A stretch of DNA of 64,000 nucleotides, taken from Prochlorococcus sp. AG-436-C05 (lineage in GTDB: Bacteria > Cyanobacteriota > Cyanobacteriia > PCC-6307 > Cyanobiaceae). The notes under the pieces were generated by a model. That model searched no databases and was not told the origin of the DNA. It was given only the letters and a program-made list of their open reading frames with translations. The first letter of the stretch is position 1. Each line of letters begins with the position of its first letter. Below are positions 54,849-63,976 of this stretch, piece after piece. The stretch is taken from NCBI GenBank assembly GCA_003209795.1, contig QCPB01000003.1, positions 25,013 to 89,012 of the forward strand, read 5' to 3'. The translations under genes and the position numbers were made by a program.

Positions 54849-55796
54849 GTGAATGATCCAAAACAACTATTAGGCATTAAAGGTGCTTCTGAGACTTCAA
54901 GTATCTGGAAACTCCGTATACAATTAATGAAGCCTATTACATGGATCCCCTTGATCTGGGGAGTTATTTGTGGGGCAGCTGCGAGTGGAAATTTTAAGTG
55001 GACATTTAGCAATGTTTTAGCATCATTAGCTTGCATGCTTATGAGTGGACCACTGCTAACGGGTTATACCCAAACCATAAATGACTTCTTTGATAAAGAA
55101 ATTGATGCAATTAATGAGCCTAATAGACCAATCCCCTCTGGAAAAATTTCAATTAAAGAAGTAAAAATACAAATCTGGGTATTACTTATTTCTGGGTTAA
55201 TAGTAGCTTTTCTATTAGATTTGTATGCAAAACATACTTTTCCATCTGTCTTACTTTTAGCTTTAGGCGGTTCTTTTGTTAGTTATATATATTCTGCTCC
55301 ACCTCTAAAATTAAAACAAAATGGGTGGTTAGGAAATTATGCATTAGGAGCATCTTATATAGCTCTACCTTGGTGGGCAGGACAAGCTTTATTTGGGAAA
55401 TTAACTCTTCTTACGGCATTACTAACACTTGCTTATAGTATCTCTGGACTTGGTATAGCGGTTATAAATGATTTCAAAAGTGTTGAAGGCGATTCCAAAC
55501 TGGGCTTAACTTCCTTACCAGTAGTATTTGGAATTAAAAATGCCAGTCGTATAAGTGCAGGACTTATTGACATTTTTCAATTAGCAATGGTAGTTGTATT
55601 AATTATTATTGGACAACATCTAGCATCTGTAATTTTGGTTTTACTTATAATTCCTCAAATTACTTTTCAAGATATGTGGTTGCTAAGAGACCCTTTAAAA
55701 TTTGATGTCAAATATCAGGCAAGTGCTCAACCGTTTTTGATCTCTGGCATGTTAGTTACAGCTATAGCTATAGGCCATAGTTATTTAGTAGCTTAA
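54849..55796 (+). CDS. chlG: Chlorophyll synthase
   Basis: ChlG attaches phytyl or geranylgeranyl to chlorophyllide in the membrane. The 315-residue UbiA-family enzyme has nine membrane segments; motif one is NDFFDKEIDAINEPNRPIPSG near residue 78, motif two VINDFKSVEGDSKLG near residue 205, and the ChlG-like SYIALPWWAGQA lies between. Start is GTG 54849. It follows the PetP-like gene by 9 bases, and the PBP gene starts 1 base after its stop. In Prochlorococcus the pigment would be divinyl chlorophyll; that is background, not visible here. Confidence 0.95.
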   Translation: MNDPKQLLGIKGASETSSIWKLRIQLMKPITWIPLIWGVICGAAASGNFKWTFSNVLASLACMLMSGPLLTGYTQTINDFFDKEIDAINEPNRPIPSGKISIKEVKIQIWVLLISGLIVAFLLDLYAKHTFPSVLLLALGGSFVSYIYSAPPLKLKQNGWLGNYALGASYIALPWWAGQALFGKLTLLTALLTLAYSISGLGIAVINDFKSVEGDSKLGLTSLPVVFGIKNASRISAGLIDIFQLAMVVVLIIIGQHLASVILVLLIIPQITFQDMWLLRDPLKFDVKYQASAQPFLISGMLVTAIAIGHSYLVA

Positions 55797-55797
55797 A

Positions 55798-57567
55798 GTG
55801 CGAAAAATAAAATATTTATATTTTATTTTTATTATTCCAATATTAATCTTTTCTGGAATATTTTTTCCCATAATTAATATATTTATAACTACTTTAAAAT
55901 TTGATCCTTCTAAAAATCATCTTTCAAAAGATCCAAAATATTCCTATGTAATTTTGTCTTCTGACAACAAGATATTGAGTAAATTAAGCCGCAAATTTGA
56001 AATAAATAATAACAAAAACAAAATTCCATTTTTACTAAAATATTCTTTTATATCTGCTGAGGATAAAAGATTTTTAAAACATAATGGAATAGATCTAATT
56101 GGTCTCTCAAGAGCTTTGATGAGCAATATCAACAGCGGTTATCTTAAAGAGGGCGGAAGTACGATTACTCAACAAGTTGCAAGATTAATTTTTTTAAATA
56201 ATGATATAAGTTTTCAAAGAAAGCTTAAAGAAATATTGATATCTTTGATACTAGAATTTAGATATAGTAAAGATCAAATTTTAAAACTATATCTAAATAA
56301 CATTTATTTAGGCTCAGGAGCCTATGGTATAAATGAGGCTTCACAAGTTTATTTTGGAAAGCTTCTAAACGAATTAACACTATCAGAAATTGCATTAATT
56401 ACAGGACTGGCTCCAGCACCTTCAATCTATTCGCCTTATGAAAATATAAAATTAGCTATTAAAAATAGAAATCAAATTCTTGAATCCATGTATCTAGATG
56501 GATACATATCTATTGATGCTAGAAATAAAGCTCTTAATGAGAAAATTACCTTAAATCATCAAACAACTAATAATCTGTTAAATGATAAGTTATTAATAAA
56601 TTTTATTATTGAGGAAACTAATAACAAAATTAAAGATTTTAACAAATATAAGTTTTTAAGAATTAAATCTAGTATCAATAAAAAATGGCAGGAAAATGGA
56701 CAAAATATTTCAGCTTCTGTAAAACCTAATAATATTGAATTGGCTTTGTTATCAATAGACTCTAATACAGGTTTAATAAGGACAATGATAACAAGCAAGA
56801 ATCCATCATTAAACGAATTTAATAGAGTTAATTCATCTATAAGACCTTTAGGTTCTACTTTCAAAATTATTCCTTATGCTGCTGCATTAACAAATGGTAT
56901 TAAATTAAATGATAAGTTTGAAGATTTACCCACTTGTTGGGAAGATTATTGCCCAAAAAATTTTTCCGAAATATATAGAGGTAAAATATCTTTAATTGAA
57001 TCATTTAAAAGTTCATCTAACATAATTCCTATAAAAATAACTAAAAAAGTAGGAATTAAAAAAGTTATTAATCTAGCGAATGCATTTGGCCTGGGATATA
57101 AACAAGAGTTTGAAGAATTTCCATCATTAGCAATTGGCGCTTATGGAGATAATCTCTTAAACATTACAAATGCTTATGCCGTAATAAATAGTAATGGGAA
57201 AATCTATATGCCAAGCACTATAGAAAAAATTGAAACATTGAATGGTAAATCAATTTGGGAAAACAAATTTATTTCCAAACAAATATTAGATATAAAAGTA
57301 AATAACAATCTAAAAAAACTACTAGAAAAATCAGTTAATGATGGTACCTCAATAGCAGCTTCCATAAAGGGTGAGAAAATATTTGGGAAAACAGGAACTT
57401 CTGATGGGAACAGAGACCTTTGGTTTATTGGTTCAATAAAAAACCTTACGACAGGAGTATGGCTAGGCTTTGATGAAAACAAAGAATCAGAATTATCAAG
57501 TGGAAATGCTGCATATTTATGGAAAAGATTTATTGCTAAAATTTATAATTTAGATATTAAAAATTAA
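55798..57567 (+). CDS. Class A penicillin-binding protein (transglycosylase/transpeptidase)
   Basis: Bifunctional peptidoglycan synthase of 589 residues. One N-terminal membrane anchor (YFIFIIPILIFSGIFFPI) precedes the GT51 domain with SAEDKRFLKHNGID (catalytic Glu) and EGGSTITQQVARLIF, and the KLYLNNIYLG motif. The transpeptidase domain has SxxK as STFK (in PLGSTFKIIP), SxN in SFKSSSNIIP and KTG as FGKTGTSDG. All active sites are intact. The start is GTG 55798, just after chlG, so the two may be one operon. The protein is rather short for the class. Confidence 0.93.
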   Translation: MRKIKYLYFIFIIPILIFSGIFFPIINIFITTLKFDPSKNHLSKDPKYSYVILSSDNKILSKLSRKFEINNNKNKIPFLLKYSFISAEDKRFLKHNGIDLIGLSRALMSNINSGYLKEGGSTITQQVARLIFLNNDISFQRKLKEILISLILEFRYSKDQILKLYLNNIYLGSGAYGINEASQVYFGKLLNELTLSEIALITGLAPAPSIYSPYENIKLAIKNRNQILESMYLDGYISIDARNKALNEKITLNHQTTNNLLNDKLLINFIIEETNNKIKDFNKYKFLRIKSSINKKWQENGQNISASVKPNNIELALLSIDSNTGLIRTMITSKNPSLNEFNRVNSSIRPLGSTFKIIPYAAALTNGIKLNDKFEDLPTCWEDYCPKNFSEIYRGKISLIESFKSSSNIIPIKITKKVGIKKVINLANAFGLGYKQEFEEFPSLAIGAYGDNLLNITNAYAVINSNGKIYMPSTIEKIETLNGKSIWENKFISKQILDIKVNNNLKKLLEKSVNDGTSIAASIKGEKIFGKTGTSDGNRDLWFIGSIKNLTTGVWLGFDENKESELSSGNAAYLWKRFIAKIYNLDIKN

Positions 57568-57579
57568 ATTTTATTATTT

Positions 57580-58893
57580 TCATTTATAAGAAATGACGGC
57601 AGCATAAAATCCATCTCCATGATGATCAAGCTTGGGCAAAATTTGCTTTTGGCTATCTAATTGTATTTCATCATTTTTTTCAATAAATCTGTTAATTAAT
57701 AAGTTATTTTCTTCAGGACATATTGTGCAAGTTGAATAAACTAAAAGGCCACCCCTTTTTAAAAGCGGTAAAAGACTCATTAATAGCCTTTCCTGTAAAA
57801 TAATTAATTGTTTTATTTTGTCTTTATTTAAGGACCATCTAGCATCTGGGTTTCTTGAAAGAGTTCCAATCCCAGAACAGGGGGCATCAATCAAGATCTT
57901 ATCAAAATGCGATATGAAATTAGGATTGAAATCAAGCAAACATGTCGCATCAGCTTTAAGAGTCTTTACAGAAGTTAAATTTAACCTATCTAAATTTGAT
58001 TGTATTATCTTTAATCTTCTTTCTGATCTATCTACAGCAAGTATGTCAGCATTATCATTTGTTAATTCTGCTAAATGGGTAGATTTACTTCCTGGGGCGG
58101 CACAAGCATCTAATATCTTTTCACCTTGTTTGGGATTTAAAAGAGGGGCCACCCACTGAGAAGATCTATCTTGAATTGTCCACAGGCCATCATTATAACC
58201 AGGCAAGTTCTTAATAGATCTTGGATTAGAATTTAAGGTAATTCCATTTTTTAAGCTCTTGATTGGTTCAGCATTAATGTTATTTTCAATAAGCACTTTC
58301 AGGAATTTATCTAAATCAGTTTTTATTGGATTAATCCTTAAATCAATAGAAGGTTTTTTATTAAATGCCTTTGCAAGATCTTCAGCATCTTTAATTCCAA
58401 ACCAATTAACAAGTTCATTAACAAGCCATAATGGGAATGATTCAAGATATGAAATTTTCTCAATAACATCAGAAGATATTTTAGGGGTATTTCCTTGTTC
58501 TATTTTTCTAACTGCATTTCGTAAAATTGCATTTACAGTACCTGTCAAACCCTTCAAATCAGTTTTTTTTGCTACCTCTACAGTTGTAGAGATAGCCGCA
58601 GAAAATGGAATTTTATCCATTTTTAATAATTGATATAAACCTATATGTAAAAGCCATCTTAATTTGGGAGGTTGCTTTTGATGAGGAATTTTTGATAGAT
58701 GATCAATCCAACGATCAAGAAACTTCCTATATCTTATGCATCCGAATGATAATTCAGTAATAAATGCTATATCTAAAGCATTAAATTGGTAGCTTTTTAA
58801 AACCTTTTCAAGAGCTTGATCTGAAAAGGTTCCAGAACTTACCTTTAATAGAATTTCCCAAGATGCTTTTCTTTGAAGATATCCAATTGCCAA
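57580..58893 (-). CDS. rsmB: 16S rRNA m5C967 methyltransferase RsmB
   Basis: Methylates C967 of 16S rRNA. The 437-residue protein has a NusB-like RNA-binding N-terminal domain (residues 1-135, ISTTVEVAKKTDLKGLTGTVNAILR), then a SAM-dependent domain with ILDACAAPGSKSTHLAE, LIDAPCSGIGTLSRNPD and LVYSTCTICPEENN, which contains both catalytic Cys positions. Length is normal. It is convergent with the PBP gene, 12 bases apart. The 505-base region beyond its start carries a possible small RNA and ORF. Confidence 0.94.
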   Translation of the reverse strand: MAIGYLQRKASWEILLKVSSGTFSDQALEKVLKSYQFNALDIAFITELSFGCIRYRKFLDRWIDHLSKIPHQKQPPKLRWLLHIGLYQLLKMDKIPFSAAISTTVEVAKKTDLKGLTGTVNAILRNAVRKIEQGNTPKISSDVIEKISYLESFPLWLVNELVNWFGIKDAEDLAKAFNKKPSIDLRINPIKTDLDKFLKVLIENNINAEPIKSLKNGITLNSNPRSIKNLPGYNDGLWTIQDRSSQWVAPLLNPKQGEKILDACAAPGSKSTHLAELTNDNADILAVDRSERRLKIIQSNLDRLNLTSVKTLKADATCLLDFNPNFISHFDKILIDAPCSGIGTLSRNPDARWSLNKDKIKQLIILQERLLMSLLPLLKRGGLLVYSTCTICPEENNLLINRFIEKNDEIQLDSQKQILPKLDHHGDGFYAAVISYK

Positions 58894-58969
58894 AATATAA
58901 TTTATTTTTTGAAGCTTTATTAAATATACTAATTAAGTAACCCTTTAAACTAGATTAGCCATTGAAGAT

Positions 58970-59041
58970 TTGAACCAAAACAAACCCAGTATTGATATTA
59001 GAGATAAATTAAATCCTAAAAATATAAAGATATTCAAATAA
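58970..59041 (+). CDS. Possible 23-codon ORF directly before a strong terminator
   Basis: TTG 58970 opens 23 codons (MNQNKPSIDIRDKLNPKNIK...) to TAA 59039-59041, three bases before the terminator hairpin at 59045. A possible ribosome-binding GAAGA sits just upstream. The tail is basic and could be a small peptide, or the region may be a noncoding RNA instead. No homologue is known to me. Confidence 0.25.
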   Translation: MNQNKPSIDIRDKLNPKNIKIFK

Positions 59042-59044
59042 TGA

Positions 59045-59071
59045 ATTCTTTCTCGAAAGAATATTTTTTTT
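59045..59071 (+). terminator. Strong plus-strand rho-independent terminator without an upstream annotated gene
   Basis: ATTCTTTC-TC-GAAAGAAT folds into a 7-8 bp stem, one base from a run of eight T (59064-59071), a good intrinsic terminator on the plus strand. The nearest upstream gene, rsmB, is on the other strand, so it must end a short transcript starting in the preceding 150 bases (for example after the AATATACT at 58924), perhaps a small RNA. Confidence 0.6.
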
Positions 59072-59103
59072 CTTGATTTTTCATTATCAAATGTAATCCT
59101 AAA

Positions 59104-59283
59104 TTACGCTTTTAAACGGCAACCAATGTTTATAGAACCTGAGTCAATCATTCTTCCTAATTTAATTGCAATTGATTCTTCCAATCTTGTAAAATCTGAC
59201 TGATTTTTAGTTACCCAATCCAATTCGTAGAAAGTGATTATTCCTGTTAAATTAATTTTCAGAAAAAGAGCTCCAATGTTCAT
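59104..59283 (-). CDS. Hypothetical protein of 59 residues
   Basis: Not in the track. ATG 59283 to TAA 59104-59106 gives a soluble 59-residue protein with LTGIITFYELDWVTKNQSDF, EESIAIKLGRMIDSG and a single Cys near the end. Balanced composition, with normal hydrophobic spacing and Trp/Tyr/Cys, makes it look like a real gene rather than chance in AT-rich DNA. No membrane segment. No family is known to me. Confidence 0.5.
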   Translation of the reverse strand: MNIGALFLKINLTGIITFYELDWVTKNQSDFTRLEESIAIKLGRMIDSGSINIGCRLKA

Positions 59284-59398
59284 CTTTTAAAAATCACCAA
59301 AGATAATTTAACATTGCCTCGTAATATTTCGTAATAATATAATATTCTTTTAATTTTTCAAAATTTATATTTTTTTTATGAGTAGATTAAAATCCAGT

Positions 59399-59613
59399 TT
59401 AATACTTAAACGCCATATGCTTAGTATTCCTTAATGAAACTCTTTGTCTCCAGACTCTAAATGATTTAGACTTTAGGTTCCTTCGCATAATTTTTATAGC
59501 ATCTTACTCTTGTAACAAACTTGATACCTAATAGCCTCAAAAGGAGTTCTATCTCCCCATCGCATCTAGATAATTCTTTCTACTTCTATATTTTCCATAT
59601 CTATTGTTGACAT
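59399..59613 (-). pseudogene. Decayed DUF2805/TIGR03643 gene
   Basis: Reading from ATG 59613, VERII*MRWGDRTPFEAI matches the family pattern (R/D)RIIEMAWEDRTPFEAI, with TAG 59566-59568 where Glu is expected. Beyond RYQ the frame slips; in the next frame LQE*DAIKIMRRNLK and SFRVWRQRVS with NTKHM follow, matching the family's QFGLSE-xxVIKLMRRELKPSSFKLWRERV-xxxTKH. So one or two stop codons and a single-base loss lie inside a gene of about 70 codons. The start overlaps the end of the DUF393 gene by 13 bases, as in a coupled pair. Family function is unknown to me. Confidence 0.75.
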
Positions 59614-59993
59614 TTATTATTGCAAAGTTTCGCTATACCTGATCTACCTGTAATACTGAGTCTATATTTTGCCCAATATCTATAACCCAACCTTAGAACA
59701 GGTGATAAAATTTGGATTTGTAAAGGATAATAAACCCAGCCTAAACCAATTAATGCATATGAAAATGCGAGAACATCCAACCCTCTAATTATTTCACCAT
59801 TGTCCAATATCCCATGAAGGTTGGACATGGCTTCTGAATATGAAATTTCATTGAATAAAGTTGGATCATAATTTTCATTGTTAATATCTACAAATCTAAT
59901 TTTGTTTGAAATATCTTTCCTTTTTAAAAAAGTAATCTCTCTTAAACAAAGTGGGCAGCCTCCGTCGAATAAAAAAGTTAATTTATTTTTCAT
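59601..59993 (-). CDS. DUF393 (DCC-family thiol-disulfide oxidoreductase-like) protein
   Basis: The 130-residue protein begins FLFDGGCPLCLREITFLK, with the family CxxC motif in a thioredoxin-like start, and continues LHGILDNGEIIRGLDVLAFSYAL and YRYWAKYRLSITGR. This is the DUF393 family, named for its DCC motif. Disulfide chemistry is likely but unproved. A basic Cys-containing end (AKLCNNKCQQ) follows. The dead DUF2805 gene begins inside its last codons, so the two were once probably translated together. Confidence 0.85.
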   Translation of the reverse strand: MKNKLTFLFDGGCPLCLREITFLKRKDISNKIRFVDINNENYDPTLFNEISYSEAMSNLHGILDNGEIIRGLDVLAFSYALIGLGWVYYPLQIQILSPVLRLGYRYWAKYRLSITGRSGIAKLCNNKCQQ

Positions 59994-60152
59994 ATTTTTT
60001 ATTTAAATATAAAATTTAAATAACTTATTTGTGGTCAATCAAGAAAAATTTAAAATAATATTTTGTTAATAAAAATTCTCCAAATAAGCTTTATAAAGCC
60101 TTAATAATTAGTGGTTCTAAATTAGTAAAATTACTTTATCTTATATATTAAT

Positions 60153-60184
60153 AAACCATTGATTAAGGGATACATCAATGGTTT
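60153..60184. terminator. Perfect 11-bp hairpin (possible terminator)
   Basis: AAACCATTGAT and ATCAATGGTTT pair perfectly around a 10-base loop. On the plus strand CTCTTTTTTG follows, a U-tract, yet no plus-strand gene precedes it for over 2 kb. On the minus strand it lies 16 bases past the stop of the 60201-60404 gene but has only a weak U-tract. It may end that gene or an unannotated rightward RNA. Confidence 0.5.
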
Positions 60185-60200
60185 ACTCTTTTTTGAAGAG

Positions 60201-60404
60201 TTATTCATCTAACAAATGAACCCCTTCTCCTACATCCGGAGTAAATTGACAATATTTTTCAAAAACAATTCCAACCCCTCTCATCTTTTCTCCTAATTCA
60301 TCGTTAAATCTATTCCATTCTTCCGAATTCCTCTCAGGCAAATTCCAGCCTTGATTTTCCACCATACTTGTTATTACTGTGTAATCCCATTCTATGTAAG
60401 CCAT
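60201..60404 (-). CDS. Small conserved hypothetical protein
   Basis: A 67-residue acidic soluble protein with IEWDYTVITSMVENQGWNLP, a central Trp/Glu-rich helix and a Cys in EKYCQFTPDVG. No signal peptide or membrane helix. It stands alone with 207 bases of gap behind and 162 bases ahead of it. The composition argues for a real, folded protein; I know no family. Confidence 0.5.
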   Translation of the reverse strand: MAYIEWDYTVITSMVENQGWNLPERNSEEWNRFNDELGEKMRGVGIVFEKYCQFTPDVGEGVHLLDE

Positions 60405-60566
60405 TAAATAAATTTTAATTACTTTCTTAGTATAAACTAGAATATTGAATAAATAATCGAAGACTTCTTACTTATAGTTCTTAAATAGAAATTAAGACTG
60501 TTAATTTTATTATTGAAAAATATTTTTTGAATTGAATATACTTTAAGAAGTATGAAAACATTTTAA

Positions 60567-61238
60567 ATGTCTATTTTGCCCAGAAGATTTGAGCGAATAA
60601 AAAATGTTTTAAATTGCCGAATGAAAAACTTAACTGTTTTAGTGGAAGATGTAAATAAACCACATAATTTATCTGCAATATTGAGGACATGCGATGCAGC
60701 AGGAGTTTTTGAAGCAAATTTTATTACCAAAAAAAATATATTTAAAACTTTTAATAGCACAGCCCAAGGCAGTCAAAAATGGGTCAAATTAAATACTCAT
60801 GAAAGTAGCATCAGTGCTATATCTGAATTAAAGAAAAAGGGTTTTAAATTATATGGAACTACTCTTAATAGTGAATCTATTGATTATAGAAATTTTGATT
60901 ATGCTGAAAATACATGTTTTGTTTTAGGAGCAGAAAAATGGGGATTAAGTGATGAGCTCATATCAATGGTTGATCAATCAATTTTTATACCAATGAGAGG
61001 TATGGTTCAATCTTTAAATGTTTCAGTAGCCGCATCTATATTATTATTTGAAGCTATTCGCCAGAGAAAAAGTAAGGGGAAACTTCCTAAAAATGGAGAA
61101 GGTTTAAATGAAAATGAATATCAAAAAACTTTATTTGAATGGAGTTATCCAGAATTAGCTTCTATATACAAAAAATCTGGCAAAAGCTATCCAAAGTTGA
61201 ATGAAGAAGGCGAGTTTAAATCAATTAAAAGTAATTAA
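60567..61238 (+). CDS. trmH: SpoU/TrmH-family RNA 2'-O-methyltransferase
   Basis: The 223-residue protein has the SPOUT family motifs: NLSAILRTCDAAGV (motif 1), FVLGAEKWGLSDELI (motif 2) and IPMRGMVQSLNVSVAASILLFE (motif 3, trefoil knot). N-terminal RRFERIKNVLNCR and the length resemble TrmH, which makes Gm18 in tRNA. Substrate is inferred from that similarity; it could also act on rRNA. It is convergent with the DppC-like gene, 14 bases apart. Confidence 0.88.
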   Translation: MSILPRRFERIKNVLNCRMKNLTVLVEDVNKPHNLSAILRTCDAAGVFEANFITKKNIFKTFNSTAQGSQKWVKLNTHESSISAISELKKKGFKLYGTTLNSESIDYRNFDYAENTCFVLGAEKWGLSDELISMVDQSIFIPMRGMVQSLNVSVAASILLFEAIRQRKSKGKLPKNGEGLNENEYQKTLFEWSYPELASIYKKSGKSYPKLNEEGEFKSIKSN

Positions 61239-61252
61239 ATCATTAAATTATT

Positions 61253-62086
61253 TTACTTTTCAAAGATACTTTCTAGTTCCTCCCCAATAAAAGAAAGCCC
61301 TAATACTAAAAAGAACATTGCTAGTCCTGGGAATAAAGCCGTCCACCATATACCTGTAGGTAGAGCTGCAAGAGCAAGATTTAAATCACTACCCCATTCT
61401 GGAACATCTGCTGGGACACCAAGGCCTAAAAAGCCTAAACTACCTAAAACTAAAACAGCATCAGCTGCATTTAAAGTCATTACTATAGGCAAAGGAGTTA
61501 TTACATTAGGGAGAATATATTTAAAAATAATAGTTGTAAGATTAGCACCTGAAATTCTTGCTGCCTCTATATACGTTTCAGATTTAACCAATATTGTCTG
61601 ATTCCTAATTAATCTAAAATATTGAGGAGAATAAACTATACATAAAGCTAAGGCTGCATTGATAATGCCCTTACCTAATACAAAAGCAACAACTACTGAA
61701 AGTAAAATTACAGGTATTGAAAAAATAGTATCCATAATTAGTGATAAGCATTTATCAAATACCCCGCCCAAATATCCACTTAATAATCCCAATGGCAATC
61801 CCAAACTTAATGCAAAAGAAATAGCAAAGAATACAACCTCAATGGCTAAGGATGAACCTTGCAAAGTCCTAAAACAAACGTCTCTTCCTAATCTGTCTGT
61901 TCCGCATAGATGTTTTAATGACGGTGGAGCAAAAATATCACTACTCAAAGTTGAGAATGAATAACCAAAAAAATTATTGACTTCCAAAAATTTCATAATA
62001 ATCACCACAAAAAGATAAAAAAATACAATTAAAAATCCTGTTTTTCTAATATTTTTACCTACGCGATTGGATGAGTTTATATCCAC
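61253..62086 (-). CDS. ABC transporter permease, DppC/OppC type
   Basis: A 277-residue permease with about six membrane segments, a DppC-like N-terminal region (FAPPSLKHLCGTDRLGRDVCFRT) and the EAA loop ETYIEAARISGANLTTIIFKYILP. Partners for dipeptide or oligopeptide uptake (DppB, ATPases, binding protein) are not in this window. The start is GTG 62086. It is followed, upstream on the same strand, by lepA 81 bases away. Substrate is inferred only. Confidence 0.87.
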   Translation of the reverse strand: MDINSSNRVGKNIRKTGFLIVFFYLFVVIIMKFLEVNNFFGYSFSTLSSDIFAPPSLKHLCGTDRLGRDVCFRTLQGSSLAIEVVFFAISFALSLGLPLGLLSGYLGGVFDKCLSLIMDTIFSIPVILLSVVVAFVLGKGIINAALALCIVYSPQYFRLIRNQTILVKSETYIEAARISGANLTTIIFKYILPNVITPLPIVMTLNAADAVLVLGSLGFLGLGVPADVPEWGSDLNLALAALPTGIWWTALFPGLAMFFLVLGLSFIGEELESIFEK

Positions 62087-62167
62087 AATATTTCTAATAA
62101 ACGAATCAACTGAAATATACCTAATTATTAAAAGAATAAAAATAGCAATTAATTTTAATTAAAAAAA

Positions 62168-63976
62168 TTACTGATTTAATTTCAAAACTGCCATAAAAGC
62201 TTCTTGAGGCACTTCAACCTTACCCATTGCCTTCATCCTTTTTTTTCCTTTAGCTTGTTTCTTTAATAGTTTCTTTTTCCTTGAAATATCTCCCCCGTAA
62301 CACTTAGATAAAACATCTTTTCTTAAAGCGCTTATACTTTCACTAGCAATAATACGACTACCAATAGATGCCTGAATAGGTATTTTAAATTGTTGTTTTG
62401 GAATAAGTTCTTTTAATTTCTCGACTAAACTTCTACCAATTCCATACGCCTTATCTTTATGAACAATAGATGTTAATGGATCTGCTCTTTCAGAGTTTAT
62501 CAGGACATCTAATCTAACAAGGTCATTTTTTCTATAGCCAATTAAATGATATTCCATTGAGGCATAACCTTGAGTTCGACTTTTCATTTGATCAAAAAAG
62601 TCAGTAACTACCTCCGCTAAAGGAATCTCATAAATCAGAGTTACCCTATCAGTAGTTATGTATTTCATATCAATAAAAACTCCTCTTCTTTCTTGGCACA
62701 AACCCATTAAAGTACCATTAAATTCATTAGGAGCATAAATTTCCATTTTTACATAAGGTTCTTCTATTGATTCTCTTAATTGAGGGTCAGGAATAGTAGA
62801 AGGATTATCAATAAAAAGATGTTCTTTTTGATTTAAATTAACCTTATAGATAACTGACGGAGCTGTTACGATTAGATCCAAATCATATTCTCTCTCCAAA
62901 CGTTCTTGAACAATCTCCATATGAAGAAGCCCTAAAAATCCACATCTAAATCCAAATCCCATTGCGCTACTAGTTTCAGGCTCATATTTAAGAGCAGCAT
63001 CAGATAATTGTAATTTCTCAAGTGAGACTCTTAAATCCGGGAACTGATCTGCATCCGTTGGGAACAATCCACAAAAAACCATTGGATTTGCAGTTTTATA
63101 ACCAGGCAAGGGATCTTTGGCAGGTGCATTAAAAAGAGTAATTGTATCTCCCACTCTCGCATCAGCAACTGATTTAATTGATGCAGCTAAATATCCCACT
63201 TCTCCTGAATGTAATTCATTAACTTGCTGCTGATCAGGAGCCATTATTCCAATTTCATCAAGTTCATAGTTCTTTTTACTAGCCATTAGTAATATTCTGT
63301 CTCTTTTATTAATTGCACCAGATATTACTCTGAAATAAACAATAACTCCCCTATATGGATCATAATAAGAATCAAAAATCAGTGCCTTAGTAGCCAACTT
63401 TATTTCATCTTGAGGTGGTGGGACTCTTTTAACAATTGCTTCTAAAATATCTTTTATTCCTACTCCAGTTTTTGCTGAACAATTTATTGCATTAGAGGTA
63501 TCTAATCCTATAATCTCTTCAATTTCTTGTTTTATTTTTTCAGCATCAGCCCCTGGCAAATCAACTTTATTTAAAACAGGGATTATTTCAAGATTATTTT
63601 CAAGAGCAAGATATACATTAGCTAGGGTTTGAGCTTCCACTCCCTGACTTGCATCAACGACTAATAAAGCACCTTCACAAGCCTGCAGTGATCTACTTAC
63701 CTCATAAGAAAAATCGACATGTCCTGGTGTATCTATTAAGTTCAAAACATATTCTTGCAAATCGTCTGCCTTATATTTCATCCTCGCGGCTTGTAATTTG
63801 ATAGTTATTCCCCGCTCTCTTTCAAGATCCATACTATCCAAGAATTGTTCTTGCATATCCCTTTGCTGGACAGTGCCAGTATCTTGAAGCAACCTATCTG
63901 CGAGAGTAGATTTACCATGATCGATATGAGCTATTATGCAAAAGTTCCTTATTTTTGAAACGGATATATCAGTCAT
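62168..63976 (-). CDS. lepA: Elongation factor 4 (LepA)
   Basis: LepA is a ribosome-associated GTPase that is thought to act on stalled or mis-translocated ribosomes and in 30S assembly. The 602-residue protein has [15 protein letters not shown] (G1), RGITIK (G2), [11 protein letters not shown] (G3) and NKVDLPGAD (G4), then EF-G-like domains and the LepA-specific C-terminal domain with [19 protein letters not shown] near the end. The length is normal. ATG 63976 is near the window edge; what lies beyond is unknown. Confidence 0.97.
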   Translation of the reverse strand: MTDISVSKIRNFCIIAHIDHGKSTLADRLLQDTGTVQQRDMQEQFLDSMDLERERGITIKLQAARMKYKADDLQEYVLNLIDTPGHVDFSYEVSRSLQACEGALLVVDASQGVEAQTLANVYLALENNLEIIPVLNKVDLPGADAEKIKQEIEEIIGLDTSNAINCSAKTGVGIKDILEAIVKRVPPPQDEIKLATKALIFDSYYDPYRGVIVYFRVISGAINKRDRILLMASKKNYELDEIGIMAPDQQQVNELHSGEVGYLAASIKSVADARVGDTITLFNAPAKDPLPGYKTANPMVFCGLFPTDADQFPDLRVSLEKLQLSDAALKYEPETSSAMGFGFRCGFLGLLHMEIVQERLEREYDLDLIVTAPSVIYKVNLNQKEHLFIDNPSTIPDPQLRESIEEPYVKMEIYAPNEFNGTLMGLCQERRGVFIDMKYITTDRVTLIYEIPLAEVVTDFFDQMKSRTQGYASMEYHLIGYRKNDLVRLDVLINSERADPLTSIVHKDKAYGIGRSLVEKLKELIPKQQFKIPIQASIGSRIIASESISALRKDVLSKCYGGDISRKKKLLKKQAKGKKRMKAMGKVEVPQEAFMAVLKLNQ

